A stretch of DNA of 64,000 nucleotides from JANXLS01 sp035308565 (GCA_035308565.1 DATGGK010000112.1:1-64000); one strand, 5' to 3'. Positions 1 through 9,247 are shown, counted from the first letter of the stretch. Numbers and translations are program-made. Notes: generated from the letters alone by a model not told the origin.

Positions 1-410
1 AACCGCCCATCCAAATTTCAAACCGCCACTCGTTCGTAGTCCCGCCTTTAGGCGGAACCGCCCACCCAAATTTCAAACCGCCCTCCCGCCGCCAGTTTGA
101 GCCCAAGGGTGCCACTGGTAGACAGCCGTATCGTCTACCAGTGCCGCATCGGAACAGCGCGTTAATTTCCACTCCCAACCCCCGCCGGCACTTTCCCACA
201 CGCAAGTCTTGCGAAGCAAGACCCCGCCGTTAAGCGCCAACGGCGCGAACTACGATAGCCCAGGCCGAAGCGCAGCGCAGGCCTGGGTCCCGCATTCCAT
301 ATCGATCCCAAAGCCCCAAAGGGGCGAACTAAATCGAGCGTAAAAGTCGCTGAAACGTCTCGCAATTCAATTCCACGCACACCGCAGATCACGTGGTCTT
401 CTCATTGCGT
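1..410. repeat. Noncoding block of mixed hairpin repeats
   Basis: No gene is supported here. The stretch is a mosaic of short repeat modules. A 29-base unit ending in 'aaatttcaaaccgcc' occurs at 1-29 and again near 56-85. Between them is a copy of the GTAGTCCCGCC-TTTA-GGCGG hairpin found at two other sites in the window. Positions 113-149 hold an 11-bp perfect inverted repeat (CACTGGTAGAC / GTCTACCAGTG). Further right are GTCTTGC-gaa-GCAAGAC, an AGGCC-type palindrome near 265-290 and AAGCCCC-aaa-GGGGCG near 310-330. Open frames here are short and have no recognisable content. Confidence 0.7.
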
Positions 411-2432
411 TTATTTCGCATTTTGCTCTACGACTTCAATGCGAGTGAATTTCACAGCGGCCTGACTCGTGTACAATCCAAGCGCTTTTTCGTCGTGAAG
501 GTTCAAATACCCGGGCAGTGGCGTGAACGCCGGCGTCTCGAATTTATAATTAAACAATTCCTTGTCGTTCATAAGCACACGAATATTCGACTTCCTCACG
601 AAAACTTTGAAATCATAATCTTTGCCGTTGACAATGCTGTTCTTCGTTTTGGTTGGATTGCCTGCCATATTGGGTTCTTTACCATTGATATTGCGCAGGC
701 CGGCAATTGAATTTGCCCAACCACAAAGCGACAGCATTATTTTTTGGTCGTTCGATACGAGATACAAGCCAATATCGTCGTTACCGTCTTGGCGCGATAA
801 CACACAATGGAGATCGTATTCCGCGCCGGGTTTGTATGGCAATTCGATTCTTTGTGTGCGGTCGAGGCTGGTACACAATAATGCGCCGTCTTGCATTTTC
901 CATTGGCCAGCGACTGAATCTTTTGCGGGATCGACGAGTTTCAATAAGTCCACCGTTTTGGCATTCGTCTTAACCGGTGCCGATGCCGTCCCGGTCGCAG
1001 GCGACGGTGCCATCTTCTTCAACTGCCCCTCAACCTTCAGCTTCCCCAACCCAGCCAAATTCGGCAGCGCCGCCTCATACCAATATTTCGCCCGCTCCTG
1101 CACCCGTTCCTTCATCAACCCCGCTTCCTTCCCCATCCGCTCAAACCACTCATCCCCCAACAACACCTGCTGCTCCGCGTCCGTCGGTGGCGCCTGCTCG
1201 TGTTTCCCCAGCGAACTCCACTGCGCATCGCCGCTCTTGGCCAGCAGCGCAAAACTCCGCCCCAAATCCCCGCGCAGCAGCATGAACTTCCCCTCGACCA
1301 GATTCGCCGCGGCATCGTCCGGCTTTGTCGCCAGCGTCTTCAGCGCTGCCGCCGCCGCGACGCTCTCGCGCTTGAGCGTCTGCGCGCGCGCGCTGTCGCT
1401 TTTCAATTTTGCCTTGAACGCCGCATCCTTCACCAGCGGGAGCATTTCTTCCGCCTGCAAATACGCGCGCACCGCCTGCTCATAATTCTCCGCCGCCAGC
1501 GCCTCGTCGCCCACAGCCGCCAGCAGCATCGCCATCGCCGCGGCGGCCTCAGGCGAGCGAGCGCTCTTCGCCAGCCGTTGCAGGTCCGCAGCCAGCGCAG
1601 CCGCGTCAATCTTGAACGCGCCCTTCAAGCGCGCCTGAGCCTGAATCGCCCGCGCGCCGTCGCCCGCCAGCACCGCCGCGTCGCGCGCCTCGCGCAGCAG
1701 CACATATTCCGCCGCCGCGTCGTTTTTGTTTTCGTCCGCCTGCTGAATCAACTTGCCATACAACGCAATCCGCCCCGCCGCGTCCGCGTTGGCAAAATCC
1801 GCCTTCAACAAATCCTTGATGAGCTTCTCAGCGGCGGCGAGCTTCTCCGCAGCCGGAACCGCCCGCAGCGTCGCGGGATCGACGGCCGGTTTCGCAGGCG
1901 CAACCGGCGCCGCCGGCTTTTGATTGTTCGCCAGCGCCTGCTCGTTCAAACTCAATTCCTGCGCCTTGATGCTGATGTCCGAACCGACGAAGCGCGAAGC
2001 GACTTCAAAATACCGCACCGCAATTAAAAAATGCTGATCCGGATTCCCCCGCGCAAACTTCTCCGCCCGCTCAAACCAGACTTGAGCATCTTCCGGTTTC
2101 GGCGCCATCTCCTCCACCGCCTTGAGCTTCACCGCCACCGCCGCCTCGCCGCCCGCCGTGAACCGCTCGATGTCCTCCAGCGTCATCTTCTTCTTGCACC
2201 AATACAAAAACGAATTCATCTCGACGGCCTTCTCTTGCTCGCGCGCCCGATCGTACAACTCCTCGGCTTTGACAAAAAATCGAGCCGCGTCAACGATCCT
2301 GCTTGGCGTGGTCTGCGACTCATTCAGCGCCTGAATCCCCTGCGCGCGCAACTCCGCCGCATCTTCCGCTCGCGCGGCTAACGCAAAAACGAGACCGGCC
2401 GCAATTGAGAAAAGAAGAAGAATTCGTTGCAT
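411..2432 (-). CDS. Secreted TPR-like protein with C-terminal jelly-roll-like domain
   Basis: I do not recognise a named family. The ATG at 2432 is chosen because it follows a GGAGGG ribosome site and opens a clean signal peptide (MQRILLLFSIAAGLVF, then ARAED); the open frame upstream runs through a repeat. The 673-residue product has a long Ala/Leu/Lys-rich helical region resembling TPR repeats (about residues 20-480). A beta-rich C-terminal part of about 170 residues has a 'VAGQWKMQDGALLCT' opening and a '-YDFKVFVRKSNIRVLMND-' strand pair, like DUF1080/concanavalin-type sheets. It lies 106 bases downstream of the caspase-like gene and is probably co-transcribed with it. Likely periplasmic; function unknown. 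Confidence 0.7.
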   Translation of the reverse strand: MQRILLLFSIAAGLVFALAARAEDAAELRAQGIQALNESQTTPSRIVDAARFFVKAEELYDRAREQEKAVEMNSFLYWCKKKMTLEDIERFTAGGEAAVAVKLKAVEEMAPKPEDAQVWFERAEKFARGNPDQHFLIAVRYFEVASRFVGSDISIKAQELSLNEQALANNQKPAAPVAPAKPAVDPATLRAVPAAEKLAAAEKLIKDLLKADFANADAAGRIALYGKLIQQADENKNDAAAEYVLLREARDAAVLAGDGARAIQAQARLKGAFKIDAAALAADLQRLAKSARSPEAAAAMAMLLAAVGDEALAAENYEQAVRAYLQAEEMLPLVKDAAFKAKLKSDSARAQTLKRESVAAAAALKTLATKPDDAAANLVEGKFMLLRGDLGRSFALLAKSGDAQWSSLGKHEQAPPTDAEQQVLLGDEWFERMGKEAGLMKERVQERAKYWYEAALPNLAGLGKLKVEGQLKKMAPSPATGTASAPVKTNAKTVDLLKLVDPAKDSVAGQWKMQDGALLCTSLDRTQRIELPYKPGAEYDLHCVLSRQDGNDDIGLYLVSNDQKIMLSLCGWANSIAGLRNINGKEPNMAGNPTKTKNSIVNGKDYDFKVFVRKSNIRVLMNDKELFNYKFETPAFTPLPGYLNLHDEKALGLYTSQAAVKFTRIEVVEQNAK

Positions 2433-2504
2433 GAGCGCCCTCCATAAAAAAGGAGACGCCACATAATCTACATCCATTGCAAAATAGTCCACCGCAAAAC
2501 AAAC

Positions 2505-2538
2505 TGACCCGTCTCCTGTCTCCAGTCTCCAGTCTCCC
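2505..2538. repeat. Word-repeat tract (GTCTCC unit)
   Basis: Imperfect tandem copies of an 8-base word (GTCTCCAG) between the caspase-like gene and its downstream neighbour, directly after the stop codon of the former. A matching tract in the other orientation lies near 53360. Confidence 0.6.
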
Positions 2539-4236
2539 CTACGGCTTCCGCTCAAACCGCGACTGCCCCGTCCCCGTCGCCGTCCCTCCCGTAAATGTCG
2601 CCGCGGTACTGGCCTGAAATTGCCCCGCAATCCATTCCTTCGCTTCCGTGTCGTACGTCTGCACCCCCTCGACCTTCAGCGTAAAGGACGAGCAAAGCAC
2701 GTTCACCCCGGGCAGCATGAAATTCTCTTTGTTGAACGTGCAACTCACCTTCACCGCTTGCCCGCCCACTCCGCCCGGCACTTTCTTCATCGTCATCGTG
2801 CCCCTCGCCATGATCCCACCGCCAATCCCATATTCCGCTTCCGTCGTCCATTCGTCCTGGTCGGCCATGTACGGATGGTGAACCGCGATCGCCGCGTCCC
2901 AGATATTCCATTCCATCTTTTCCAGAAAATCGCTCGCCTGCTTGTTGATCAACGGCGTTTTGCTCACCACTTTGCCGGTGTCGTCAAGCTGTATCTTATA
3001 GAGCGGCACTCCCAGATACGTCCGCGCCGTTTGGAACTGCGCCGGAAGCGTCTCCGGCGTGTAGGTCGTGGTCACTCCCAGCGCATTCTTGCCCCACGCT
3101 GTGTTTCTGTCGATCATGTAATCCATCATCAGCACGCTGTTGTTATAGCGTTTGAAGCTCACTCCCAGCAGCGCCAGCGTCCGCTCGTTTCCATTGTACG
3201 TCCATGCGTAATCCATCCCCGCGCTCGTGTCCTGCACGAGCTGCCCGGTCGCATTGGAGTTCATCACCAGCCGTTGAGCTGCCGACACCCCAAACGTCCG
3301 CGTCGCCCCGTTCGCCTCCGGCTTGTTCCCCGCCTGAGCGTTCTCATCCGTCTGCACCGCCGCGCTCTTCGCCCGTCGCGCCAAAATCATCGGCCGCCCC
3401 AAATTCAATTTGTAATCCGGCGTCTGCGACGCGCTGTATTTCTTGCGCACGTATTCGAACACATTGAGCTGCACGTAACTCGCCAGCCCAGCAATCTCCA
3501 CGATCCCGTTCTGAGCCGCCTTCCCGCGCAAGCCCTCGACCAGAAAATGCGTGAACACGCCGCCGTTGAATTCCTTCTCCTCGCGCGCAAATTCGCCCTT
3601 CCCGCAACTGAACAGCGTCGCCACGCTCTCCGGCGGCTTGATCCGCACCAACCGCGTCGCGCTCTCCACTTTGAGCCCCAAATCCGCGCGCAAGCCTTCC
3701 TCCAGCGGATTGACGCGGCAGCAATCCGCGATCAGCAGCTTCGCCCCCGCCGGCGAATCCTTCAACTGGTTGACGACTCCATTTAATTCCACCAGCGTGT
3801 TTGTGTCCGTCACCTTCGCGTCCGCCGGGCAATAATAAATCTCGTCCTTGTCCCGCATCTGAATCCCGTGCCCCGCGAACGCCACGATCACCGTGTCCTG
3901 TTCGCGCTTGAGCTTCAGCAGCAGTTCCAGTTCGTTTTCGATGTTCGCCTTGCGCGGCTTGAACTGATCGCTCGACCCCTTCTGCGGCTTGAAGCGCGCG
4001 TCCGTGATCTCGCCCTGAATCATCAGCCGGATGTTCTCCGCCTTGAATCCCGAATCGACCAGCGCCTTGGCCAGTTGCGTCATGTCTGTCTCGGCATACT
4101 TCAACGCCGTGAGATTGGAATTCGCGTTGTACTCGTTGACGCCGATCAGCAGCGCATACCGTTCCCCATCTTCCGCGCGCAAAAAAAGCGCAAGCGCCGT
4201 CGTCAGCAGCAGTGCCATTTTCAAAACCGTGCGCAT
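2539..4236 (-). CDS. Secreted caspase-family (C14) protein with unique C-terminal domain
   Basis: A signal peptide (first ~21 residues) is followed by a caspase p20-like domain at about residues 25-290. The opening 'RYALLIGVNEY', the histidine motif 'AFAGHG' (His123) and the cysteine motif 'IADCCR' (Cys173) form the expected His/Cys dyad of a peptidase C14 (metacaspase/orthocaspase) domain. The C-terminal ~250 residues are beta-rich, contain many aromatic residues and are not recognised. No adaptor or kinase gene adjoins it; the next gene is the secreted TPR protein, so the pair may act together in the periplasm. Substrate specificity (usually Arg/Lys) is inferred from the family. Confidence 0.8.
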   Translation of the reverse strand: MRTVLKMALLLTTALALFLRAEDGERYALLIGVNEYNANSNLTALKYAETDMTQLAKALVDSGFKAENIRLMIQGEITDARFKPQKGSSDQFKPRKANIENELELLLKLKREQDTVIVAFAGHGIQMRDKDEIYYCPADAKVTDTNTLVELNGVVNQLKDSPAGAKLLIADCCRVNPLEEGLRADLGLKVESATRLVRIKPPESVATLFSCGKGEFAREEKEFNGGVFTHFLVEGLRGKAAQNGIVEIAGLASYVQLNVFEYVRKKYSASQTPDYKLNLGRPMILARRAKSAAVQTDENAQAGNKPEANGATRTFGVSAAQRLVMNSNATGQLVQDTSAGMDYAWTYNGNERTLALLGVSFKRYNNSVLMMDYMIDRNTAWGKNALGVTTTYTPETLPAQFQTARTYLGVPLYKIQLDDTGKVVSKTPLINKQASDFLEKMEWNIWDAAIAVHHPYMADQDEWTTEAEYGIGGGIMARGTMTMKKVPGGVGGQAVKVSCTFNKENFMLPGVNVLCSSFTLKVEGVQTYDTEAKEWIAGQFQASTAATFTGGTATGTGQSRFERKP

Positions 4237-4326
4237 ACCGTGCTCTCCCCATAAAAACCCGCTCTACCGAAAGCAACGAACACCATAGCCACCCATGACG
4301 CAAAAATCCATATTTTTCACGGGTTT

Positions 4327-4500
4327 CGTGGCGCAGGCGTCCCGCCTGCGCGCGGGTGGCCCACTCCAGCGGGGTGGGTCGCGCAGCCACAAGAAGCCCC
4401 TCCTGAACCTCACGCATTTCATTTTTGCGGGCGGTTAGGGAGAAGCTTCTTGTGCCTACGGCACCCACCCCGCCGGGGTGGGCCCGCCAGCCGCCGCTCC
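4327..4500. repeat. MITE-like imperfect palindrome upstream of gatA
   Basis: Two arms of about 60 bases are reverse complements with mismatches: a GCGGGGTGGGT block near 4370 pairs with ACCCACCCCG near 4465, and CACAAGAAGC near 4390 pairs with GCTTCTTGTG near 4445. A GCAGGCG-tcc-CGCCTGC hairpin sits in the left arm. The element fills most of the 334-base gap between the divergent caspase-like gene and gatA. No coding sequence is seen in it. Confidence 0.65.
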
Positions 4501-4518
4501 ATATCCTCATTTTGACTT

Positions 4519-4547
4519 TTGAATTTCCCACATCTTCCGTACATTAT
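4519..4547 (+). promoter_or_regulatory. Candidate sigma-70-type promoter for gatA
   Basis: TTGAAT (4519-4524) and CATTAT (4542-4547) are separated by 17 bases and lie just upstream of the GGAGG ribosome site and GTG start of gatA. Each hexamer matches the consensus at four of six positions. Sequence-only call. Confidence 0.4.
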
Positions 4548-4570
4548 GTGCCGCTCATCGGAGGACGATT

Positions 4571-6046
4571 GTGGATTCGAAGCACTACGCAAGCCTGACC
4601 GCAACTCAAATCGCGGACGGTGTTCGCAAGAAATCTTTTTCGGCGCGCGAAATCACCGACGCCGCGCTCGCCCAGGCGCACGCGCTCGACCCGAAGCTCA
4701 AAGCCTTTGTCACGCTGCTCGACGACCGCGCGCGTGCCGCGGCCAAAGCTGCCGATGAAGCCGTCGCCGCCGGAAAAAATCTGAAACTCGCCGGCGTTCC
4801 CGTCGCGCTCAAAGACAACCTCTGCGTCACCGGCACGCGCACCACCTGCTCGTCGAAAATCCTCGAAAATTACGTCCCGCCTTATACCGCCACCGCCGTC
4901 CAGCGCATCCTCGACGAAGGCGGCATTCCCATCGGCAAAACCAACCTCGACGAATTCGCGATGGGCAGTTCGACCGAAAACTCTGCCTTCTTTACCACGC
5001 GCAACCCGTGGGACACCGAGCGCGTTCCCGGCGGTTCGTCGGGCGGCTCTGCTGCCGCCGTCGCCGCGCGCATCGCGCCGTTGGCGCTCGGTTCGGACAC
5101 CGGCGGCTCGATTCGCCAACCGGCCGCGCTCTGCGGCGTCACCGGATTCAAACCTACGTATGGCCGCATTTCGCGCTATGGGCTGATTGCCTTCGCCAGC
5201 TCGCTCGATCAGATCGGCCCGTTTTCGCGCACCGCAATCGACGCCGCGCTGATCACCGCCGTCATGGGCGGCAAAGACCCGCAGGACGCGACGAGCGCCA
5301 CAAGACCCATTGAATCAGAACTCTTCAACTTGCAAGCGCCAGCATCCTTGAAAGGAATCCGCCTCGGCATCCCCAAGGAATATTTCATCGCCGGCACTGA
5401 CCCCGAAGTGGACAAAGCCATCCGCGCCGCAATCGAAACCTACCGCGGCCTCGGCGCCGAACTCGTCGATGTCTCGCTGCCCAACACCGAGCACGCCGTT
5501 TCCGTCTACTACATCGTCGCCACCGCCGAAGCGTCCTCGAATCTCGCGCGCTTCGACGGCGTTCATTACGGCCATCGCACATCGGAAAAAGTCGGCCTCG
5601 TGGACCTGTATTCCAAATCGCGCGCCGAAGGTTTCGGCCCCGAAGTCAAGCGCCGCATCATGCTCGGCACCTACGCGCTCTCCAGCGGCTATTACGACGC
5701 GTATTACCTCAAAGCGCAAAAGGTCCGTTCGCTGATCCGCAACGATTTCACCGAAGCGTTCAAAAAGTGCGACGCGATCATCTGCCCGACCTCGCCGACG
5801 CCCGCCTTCAAAATCGGCGAGAAATCCGCCGACCCGCTTTCGATGTATCTCTCAGACATCTTCACCATCTCCGCCAACCTCGCCGCCATTCCCGGCATCT
5901 CGATCCCCTGCGGCCAAACCTCCTCCGGCCTGCCCATCGGTTTGCAGCTCATGGGCGAAATTTTCGATGAAGTGCGCCTCCTGAAAATCGCCGCCGCCTT
6001 CCAAGCGGCCACGAAATTCCACGAGGCCGCGCCGAATTTGGCGTGA
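4571..6046 (+). CDS. gatA: Aspartyl/glutamyl-tRNA(Asn/Gln) amidotransferase subunit A
   Basis: GatA is the amidase subunit of GatCAB. It releases ammonia from glutamine to convert Glu-tRNA(Gln) or Asp-tRNA(Asn) to the correct aminoacyl-tRNA. The 491-residue protein has normal length and the amidase signature. Lys81 in 'PVALKDN', Ser156 in 'PGGSSGGSAAA' and the nucleophile Ser180 in 'SDTGGSIRQPA' match the Lys/cis-Ser/Ser triad of S. aureus GatA (79/154/178) with a constant offset of two. The start is GTG, six bases after GGAGG. gatB and gatC are not adjacent. Its presence suggests tRNA-dependent Gln or Asn synthesis. Confidence 0.95.
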   Translation: MDSKHYASLTATQIADGVRKKSFSAREITDAALAQAHALDPKLKAFVTLLDDRARAAAKAADEAVAAGKNLKLAGVPVALKDNLCVTGTRTTCSSKILENYVPPYTATAVQRILDEGGIPIGKTNLDEFAMGSSTENSAFFTTRNPWDTERVPGGSSGGSAAAVAARIAPLALGSDTGGSIRQPAALCGVTGFKPTYGRISRYGLIAFASSLDQIGPFSRTAIDAALITAVMGGKDPQDATSATRPIESELFNLQAPASLKGIRLGIPKEYFIAGTDPEVDKAIRAAIETYRGLGAELVDVSLPNTEHAVSVYYIVATAEASSNLARFDGVHYGHRTSEKVGLVDLYSKSRAEGFGPEVKRRIMLGTYALSSGYYDAYYLKAQKVRSLIRNDFTEAFKKCDAIICPTSPTPAFKIGEKSADPLSMYLSDIFTISANLAAIPGISIPCGQTSSGLPIGLQLMGEIFDEVRLLKIAAAFQAATKFHEAAPNLA

Positions 6047-6231
6047 CCCTGTACCGCCGGCTCGCGCGGCTGCCAGAAACACGCGCTCATGACCGAATTT
6101 TAATTTTCGAAATTCCGATGCTCCCGAAATTAAGGTTTACTTCACAAAAGTCGCGCTTATCCTATTCTAATTGAGGGCGCTTTTGCGGGAGGGGCGCCCG
6201 TTGCATTTGTTTCGGCCCGAGTTAAATTAGC

Positions 6232-7443
6232 ATGCAGATTCAATATTGCGACGATTGCGGCACGCGCGTCGATGAGACCGAACTCACGGCGATTGCGGGC
6301 AAAATCTATTGCAAGACTTGCGCGAAAAATCACGCGCCGCAACCCAAAGCCGTCGGCACCGGCGTGTACTCCAATCCGCGCCCATCCACCCGTGTCACGC
6401 GTCTGACCAAAACTCCCACGCCTGGCCGCGGCGGAGCAAAACTTGGCGGCAGTTTCAACCCCGAAATTCCCAGCGCCGCGGAAAGCGACTATCAGGAAGA
6501 ATACGTCGAACCCGCGCCGCCGCCCAGTTCCGGCCTCGGCGCCTGGGCCAAGCGCAACACCGCCCTCGCCATTTCGCTAGTAGCTGGATTGGTGGGTGTG
6601 CTGTTGATTGTGCTTTGGTCCGTTTTTTCAGGGCCGCCGAAAAACAACACCGCCGTTGCGCCGCCGCCAAATCAGCTTCCCTCACCTGCGTCTGTAAAAA
6701 CCACCACTGACAAGAAAAACACCGTCGCCACAGTCACCACGAAGCCAACTCCGGCAGTAGTCGCCCCGCCCGTCGCCGTCGATGACGACCCGCGCACCGA
6801 CAAAGCCATGCGCGATCTGGCGCAGATCAAGGAACTCATCGCCGGCAACAAAGCCAATCCCTTCGACATCCGCAAGCGCCTCGAAAATCTGGTCGAGCCC
6901 TTCTGGATCAAGAAAACTCCGATGGGCATTGAAGGCGAAAAGCTGCTCGCTCAATTCAAAAACGAAAAACGCCCGCCCGACAAAGCCGACGGCGCACAGC
7001 CGGGTCTTCAAGCGCGCCTCGGTTTCGACAAAGCGGAGGAATTATTCAACACCGATTTCAAAGTCGCCGACGTCAAAACCGTAGCCAACGTCAACATTCC
7101 CAGCGCCGATGCCTTGAAAGCCGCCTTCGGCCGCGACGCCGACATCGCCGTCAAATTCATCGGCTTCGTCGAAGTGCCCAAAGACGGCCAATACACTTTT
7201 TATGTCACTTCCGACGACGGCTCAATGATGTACATCGGCGATTACAAACTCGTGGACAACGGCGGCACTCACGCCGCGACCGAACGCGACGGCTCGATCG
7301 ACTTGAAAGCCGGCAAGCACGCCCTGCGCCTCGACTATTACAACGGCAAAGGCGCCGCCGCTTGTATGCTCAGTTGGTCCGGACCGGGGCTGATCAAGGA
7401 AATCGTGCCGCCCTCCGCGCTCTCATCCATTCCAAAGAAGTAA
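6232..7443 (+). CDS. Zinc-ribbon / single-TM / PA14-domain protein
   Basis: Three parts can be seen in the 403 residues. An N-terminal zinc ribbon has paired cysteines ('CDDCG' at 6-10 and 'CKTC' near 28). One transmembrane helix lies at about 107-130, followed by a Pro/Thr/Lys linker and a helical segment. The C-terminal ~130 residues are a PA14 domain ('FIGFVEVPKDGQYTFYVTSDDGS', then 'AGKHALRLDYYNGKG' and 'CMLSWSGPG'), a beta-barrel that usually binds carbohydrate. Topology suggests a cytoplasmic ribbon and an exported PA14 domain. The arrangement is typical of PVC-group proteins; function unknown. The ribosome site is weak. Confidence 0.75.
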   Translation: MQIQYCDDCGTRVDETELTAIAGKIYCKTCAKNHAPQPKAVGTGVYSNPRPSTRVTRLTKTPTPGRGGAKLGGSFNPEIPSAAESDYQEEYVEPAPPPSSGLGAWAKRNTALAISLVAGLVGVLLIVLWSVFSGPPKNNTAVAPPPNQLPSPASVKTTTDKKNTVATVTTKPTPAVVAPPVAVDDDPRTDKAMRDLAQIKELIAGNKANPFDIRKRLENLVEPFWIKKTPMGIEGEKLLAQFKNEKRPPDKADGAQPGLQARLGFDKAEELFNTDFKVADVKTVANVNIPSADALKAAFGRDADIAVKFIGFVEVPKDGQYTFYVTSDDGSMMYIGDYKLVDNGGTHAATERDGSIDLKAGKHALRLDYYNGKGAAACMLSWSGPGLIKEIVPPSALSSIPKK

Positions 7444-7481
7444 GCAGTCAAGCTCCAAGGTCGAAGGTCCAACGTCGCTAA

Positions 7482-7644
7482 GAGGGTGTTTAAAAAGTGG
7501 GTGCGAGCGGAAAACGAGCGATTTTTGTTCGGATCGAGGCGCGAACTTCATGCGCTATTCGCAGGAGATAACGCTTGAAGTTCGCAACGAAGAGCCGGAC
7601 AAAAAGCGCCGTTTTACGCCGCGCTCACTTTTTAAACACCCTCT
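7482..7644. mobile_element. 163-bp MITE-like palindrome before kdsB
   Basis: The two ends are perfect 18-base inverted repeats (GAGGGTGTTTAAAAAGTG at 7482-7499 and its complement at 7627-7644). The arms stay complementary with mismatches almost to the centre, for example GCGAACTTCA near 7540 against TGAAGTTCGC near 7576. An open frame runs through it into kdsB, but that is not the gene start. No transposase is encoded; it would need help in trans. Confidence 0.8.
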
Positions 7645-7657
7645 AAGACGCAAATCT

Positions 7658-8437
7658 ATGCACGCAGCCATCGTCCTCCCCGCGCGCCTAGCCTCGACGC
7701 GCCTGCCCAACAAACTCCTGCTCGACCGCTCCGGCAAAACCGTCCTCGAACACACGCTGGACCGCGCCCGCACTGCGCAAGCCGCATCGCACGGCCTGAT
7801 CTCGCGCATCCTCGTCGCCGCCGACGATCCGCAGCTCATCGCCGCCGCGCAGCGCGCCGGCATCGATGCCGTGATGACTCGCCCCGATCACGCCAGCGGC
7901 ACCGACCGCATCGCCGAAGCCGCCGAAAAACTGAGCGAAGACATCATCATCAATTTGCAAGCAGACGAACCGGAAATCGATCCCGCCAACGTCGTGCTTG
8001 TCGCGCGGTTGCTTGCTGAGTCTACCGGCGCGCCCGTGTCCACGCTCGCGGTCCCCATCTATGAAAACGCGCAGTTCCTCAAGACCAACGTCGTCAAAGT
8101 CATCGTCGCGTCCAACGGCAACGCGCTTTATTTCAGCCGCGCGCCGATCCCGCACGTGCGCGACACAGAGGTCGCACCGGTGTGGGTGCTCAACGGCAAA
8201 GCCGTTTACGGCTACCATCACCTCGGCCTCTACGCCTACCGCCGCGCGTTTCTGCTCGGTTACAAAAATCTTCCCGCCTCGCTGCTTGAAAAACTCGAAA
8301 AACTCGAACAGCTCCGCGCGCTCGAAGCCGGCTTCGCGATCAAAGTCGGCATCGTTCAATCCAATCCGCCCGGCATCGACACGCCGGAGGATTACGAGGC
8401 GTTCCTGGCCAGGATAAAGAATCGTGTAGTTATTTAG
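7658..8437 (+). CDS. kdsB: 3-deoxy-manno-octulosonate cytidylyltransferase (CMP-KDO synthetase)
   Basis: KdsB activates KDO with CTP to give CMP-KDO for the lipid A-core junction of LPS, in the cytoplasm. Evidence: 'AAIVLPARLASTRLPNKLL' at the N-terminus (nucleotide-binding loop), 'DPQLIAAA', 'ASGTDRIAEA', 'IINLQADEPEI', 'YFSRAPIPHVR' and 'YGYHHLGLYAYRR', all in the KdsB order. The ATG at 7658 gives 259 residues, the usual length; the longer frame from 7550 would translate the MITE. The last codons (about 8427 onward) are derived from the GGAGCGGCGGCA repeat. It implies an LPS-bearing outer membrane. Confidence 0.95.
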   Translation: MHAAIVLPARLASTRLPNKLLLDRSGKTVLEHTLDRARTAQAASHGLISRILVAADDPQLIAAAQRAGIDAVMTRPDHASGTDRIAEAAEKLSEDIIINLQADEPEIDPANVVLVARLLAESTGAPVSTLAVPIYENAQFLKTNVVKVIVASNGNALYFSRAPIPHVRDTEVAPVWVLNGKAVYGYHHLGLYAYRRAFLLGYKNLPASLLEKLEKLEQLRALEAGFAIKVGIVQSNPPGIDTPEDYEAFLARIKNRVVI

Positions 8438-8530
8438 GAGCGGCGGCACTCTTGCCGCCGTTGTTAGCCGCGAGGGCATTCGGCGGCAAAAATGCCGCCG
8501 CTCCTATGAGCGAACCGGTTCAACGCATAG
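8427..8530. repeat. Repeat family GGAGCGGCGGCA, copy 1
   Basis: A ~100-base element with GGAGCGGCGGCA/TGCCGCCGCTCC inverted ends and a second internal pair (GCCGCC / GGCGGC). Including its flanks (GTTATTTA and GAACCGGTTCAACGC) it is nearly identical to the reverse complement of the copy at 26190-26300. It supplies the last codons and stop of kdsB. Confidence 0.8.
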
Positions 8531-8577
8531 AATCATGTTCAGCATCGCGCAGTGACGCGCCCACAATTGCCCCGCGT

Positions 8578-9039
8578 TCAATCGTTGAGCTCGATCTTGC
8601 TGAGTAGCGCGCTGGACGACGACGGATTGAGCGCTTTTTTGATCTGATTCAACAATTGCTGCGAGTCGATGGGCTTGGTGACGAAGCCGACCGAGCCGAC
8701 GAAGGGCGCGTAGGTCCGGTACAAGTTCGAATCGTACGCGGTCATGAATATGATCGGAATGCGCTGGCCTTGCATCTGCAAATGTTCGGCGATCCAAAAG
8801 CCGTCGCGTTCGGGCATGCGGATATCGCAGATCAACAAGTTGGGATGCGCGGAATCGATCAGCGGCAGCAGTTCCTTGTGGCCGGCGGCGGTCAGCACAT
8901 TGTATCCCGCACGACGCACGATCGTCGAGACGACTTCAAGCACGTCTTCGTTGTCGTCGCACACCACGATCACCGTTTTGTCGTCGGGCGCTTTCGTGGG
9001 CGCCGGACGCACTTCGTCGCTGACATCCGTGGTTGACAT
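8578..9039 (-). CDS. Stand-alone response-regulator receiver protein
   Basis: A 153-residue CheY-like receiver with no output domain. The acidic pair 'CDDNED', phospho-acceptor Asp72 in 'LLICDIRMPERDG', Thr100 in 'IIFMTAYD' and Lys122 in 'GFVTKPID' are all in place. The ATG at 9039 follows GAGGAG; the upstream in-frame extension has no receiver homology and no ribosome site. It may be the partner of the membrane histidine kinase at 11991-13496, which has no receiver beside it, but that is inference. Output could be by protein-protein contact. Confidence 0.88.
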   Translation of the reverse strand: MSTTDVSDEVRPAPTKAPDDKTVIVVCDDNEDVLEVVSTIVRRAGYNVLTAAGHKELLPLIDSAHPNLLICDIRMPERDGFWIAEHLQMQGQRIPIIFMTAYDSNLYRTYAPFVGSVGFVTKPIDSQQLLNQIKKALNPSSSSALLSKIELND

Positions 9040-9247
9040 GCGCGCTGCTCCTCGAATCGTCTCCTTCAAACATACCACACAAGCGAAAGGCCGTGCCGCA
9101 TTGTGGAAGGATTTTTCAAAAAAACTTTCCCGCGATAATTTATTCATCGCCTCCCTCAAAAAACATGTTGAGCGCGAATGGTATGCCGCTGTTTTTGGAA
9201 AGCTTCGTTGCCGTGTTTGTTCGTGCTCTTGCACGACTGGAAATCGT

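Noticed and set aside
1..410. CRISPR array
   Set aside because: Repeats are few, of different kinds, and not evenly spaced; no cas genes.
7550..7657. Longer N-terminus for kdsB
   Set aside because: This segment is the MITE; KdsB homology begins at the ATG at 7658.
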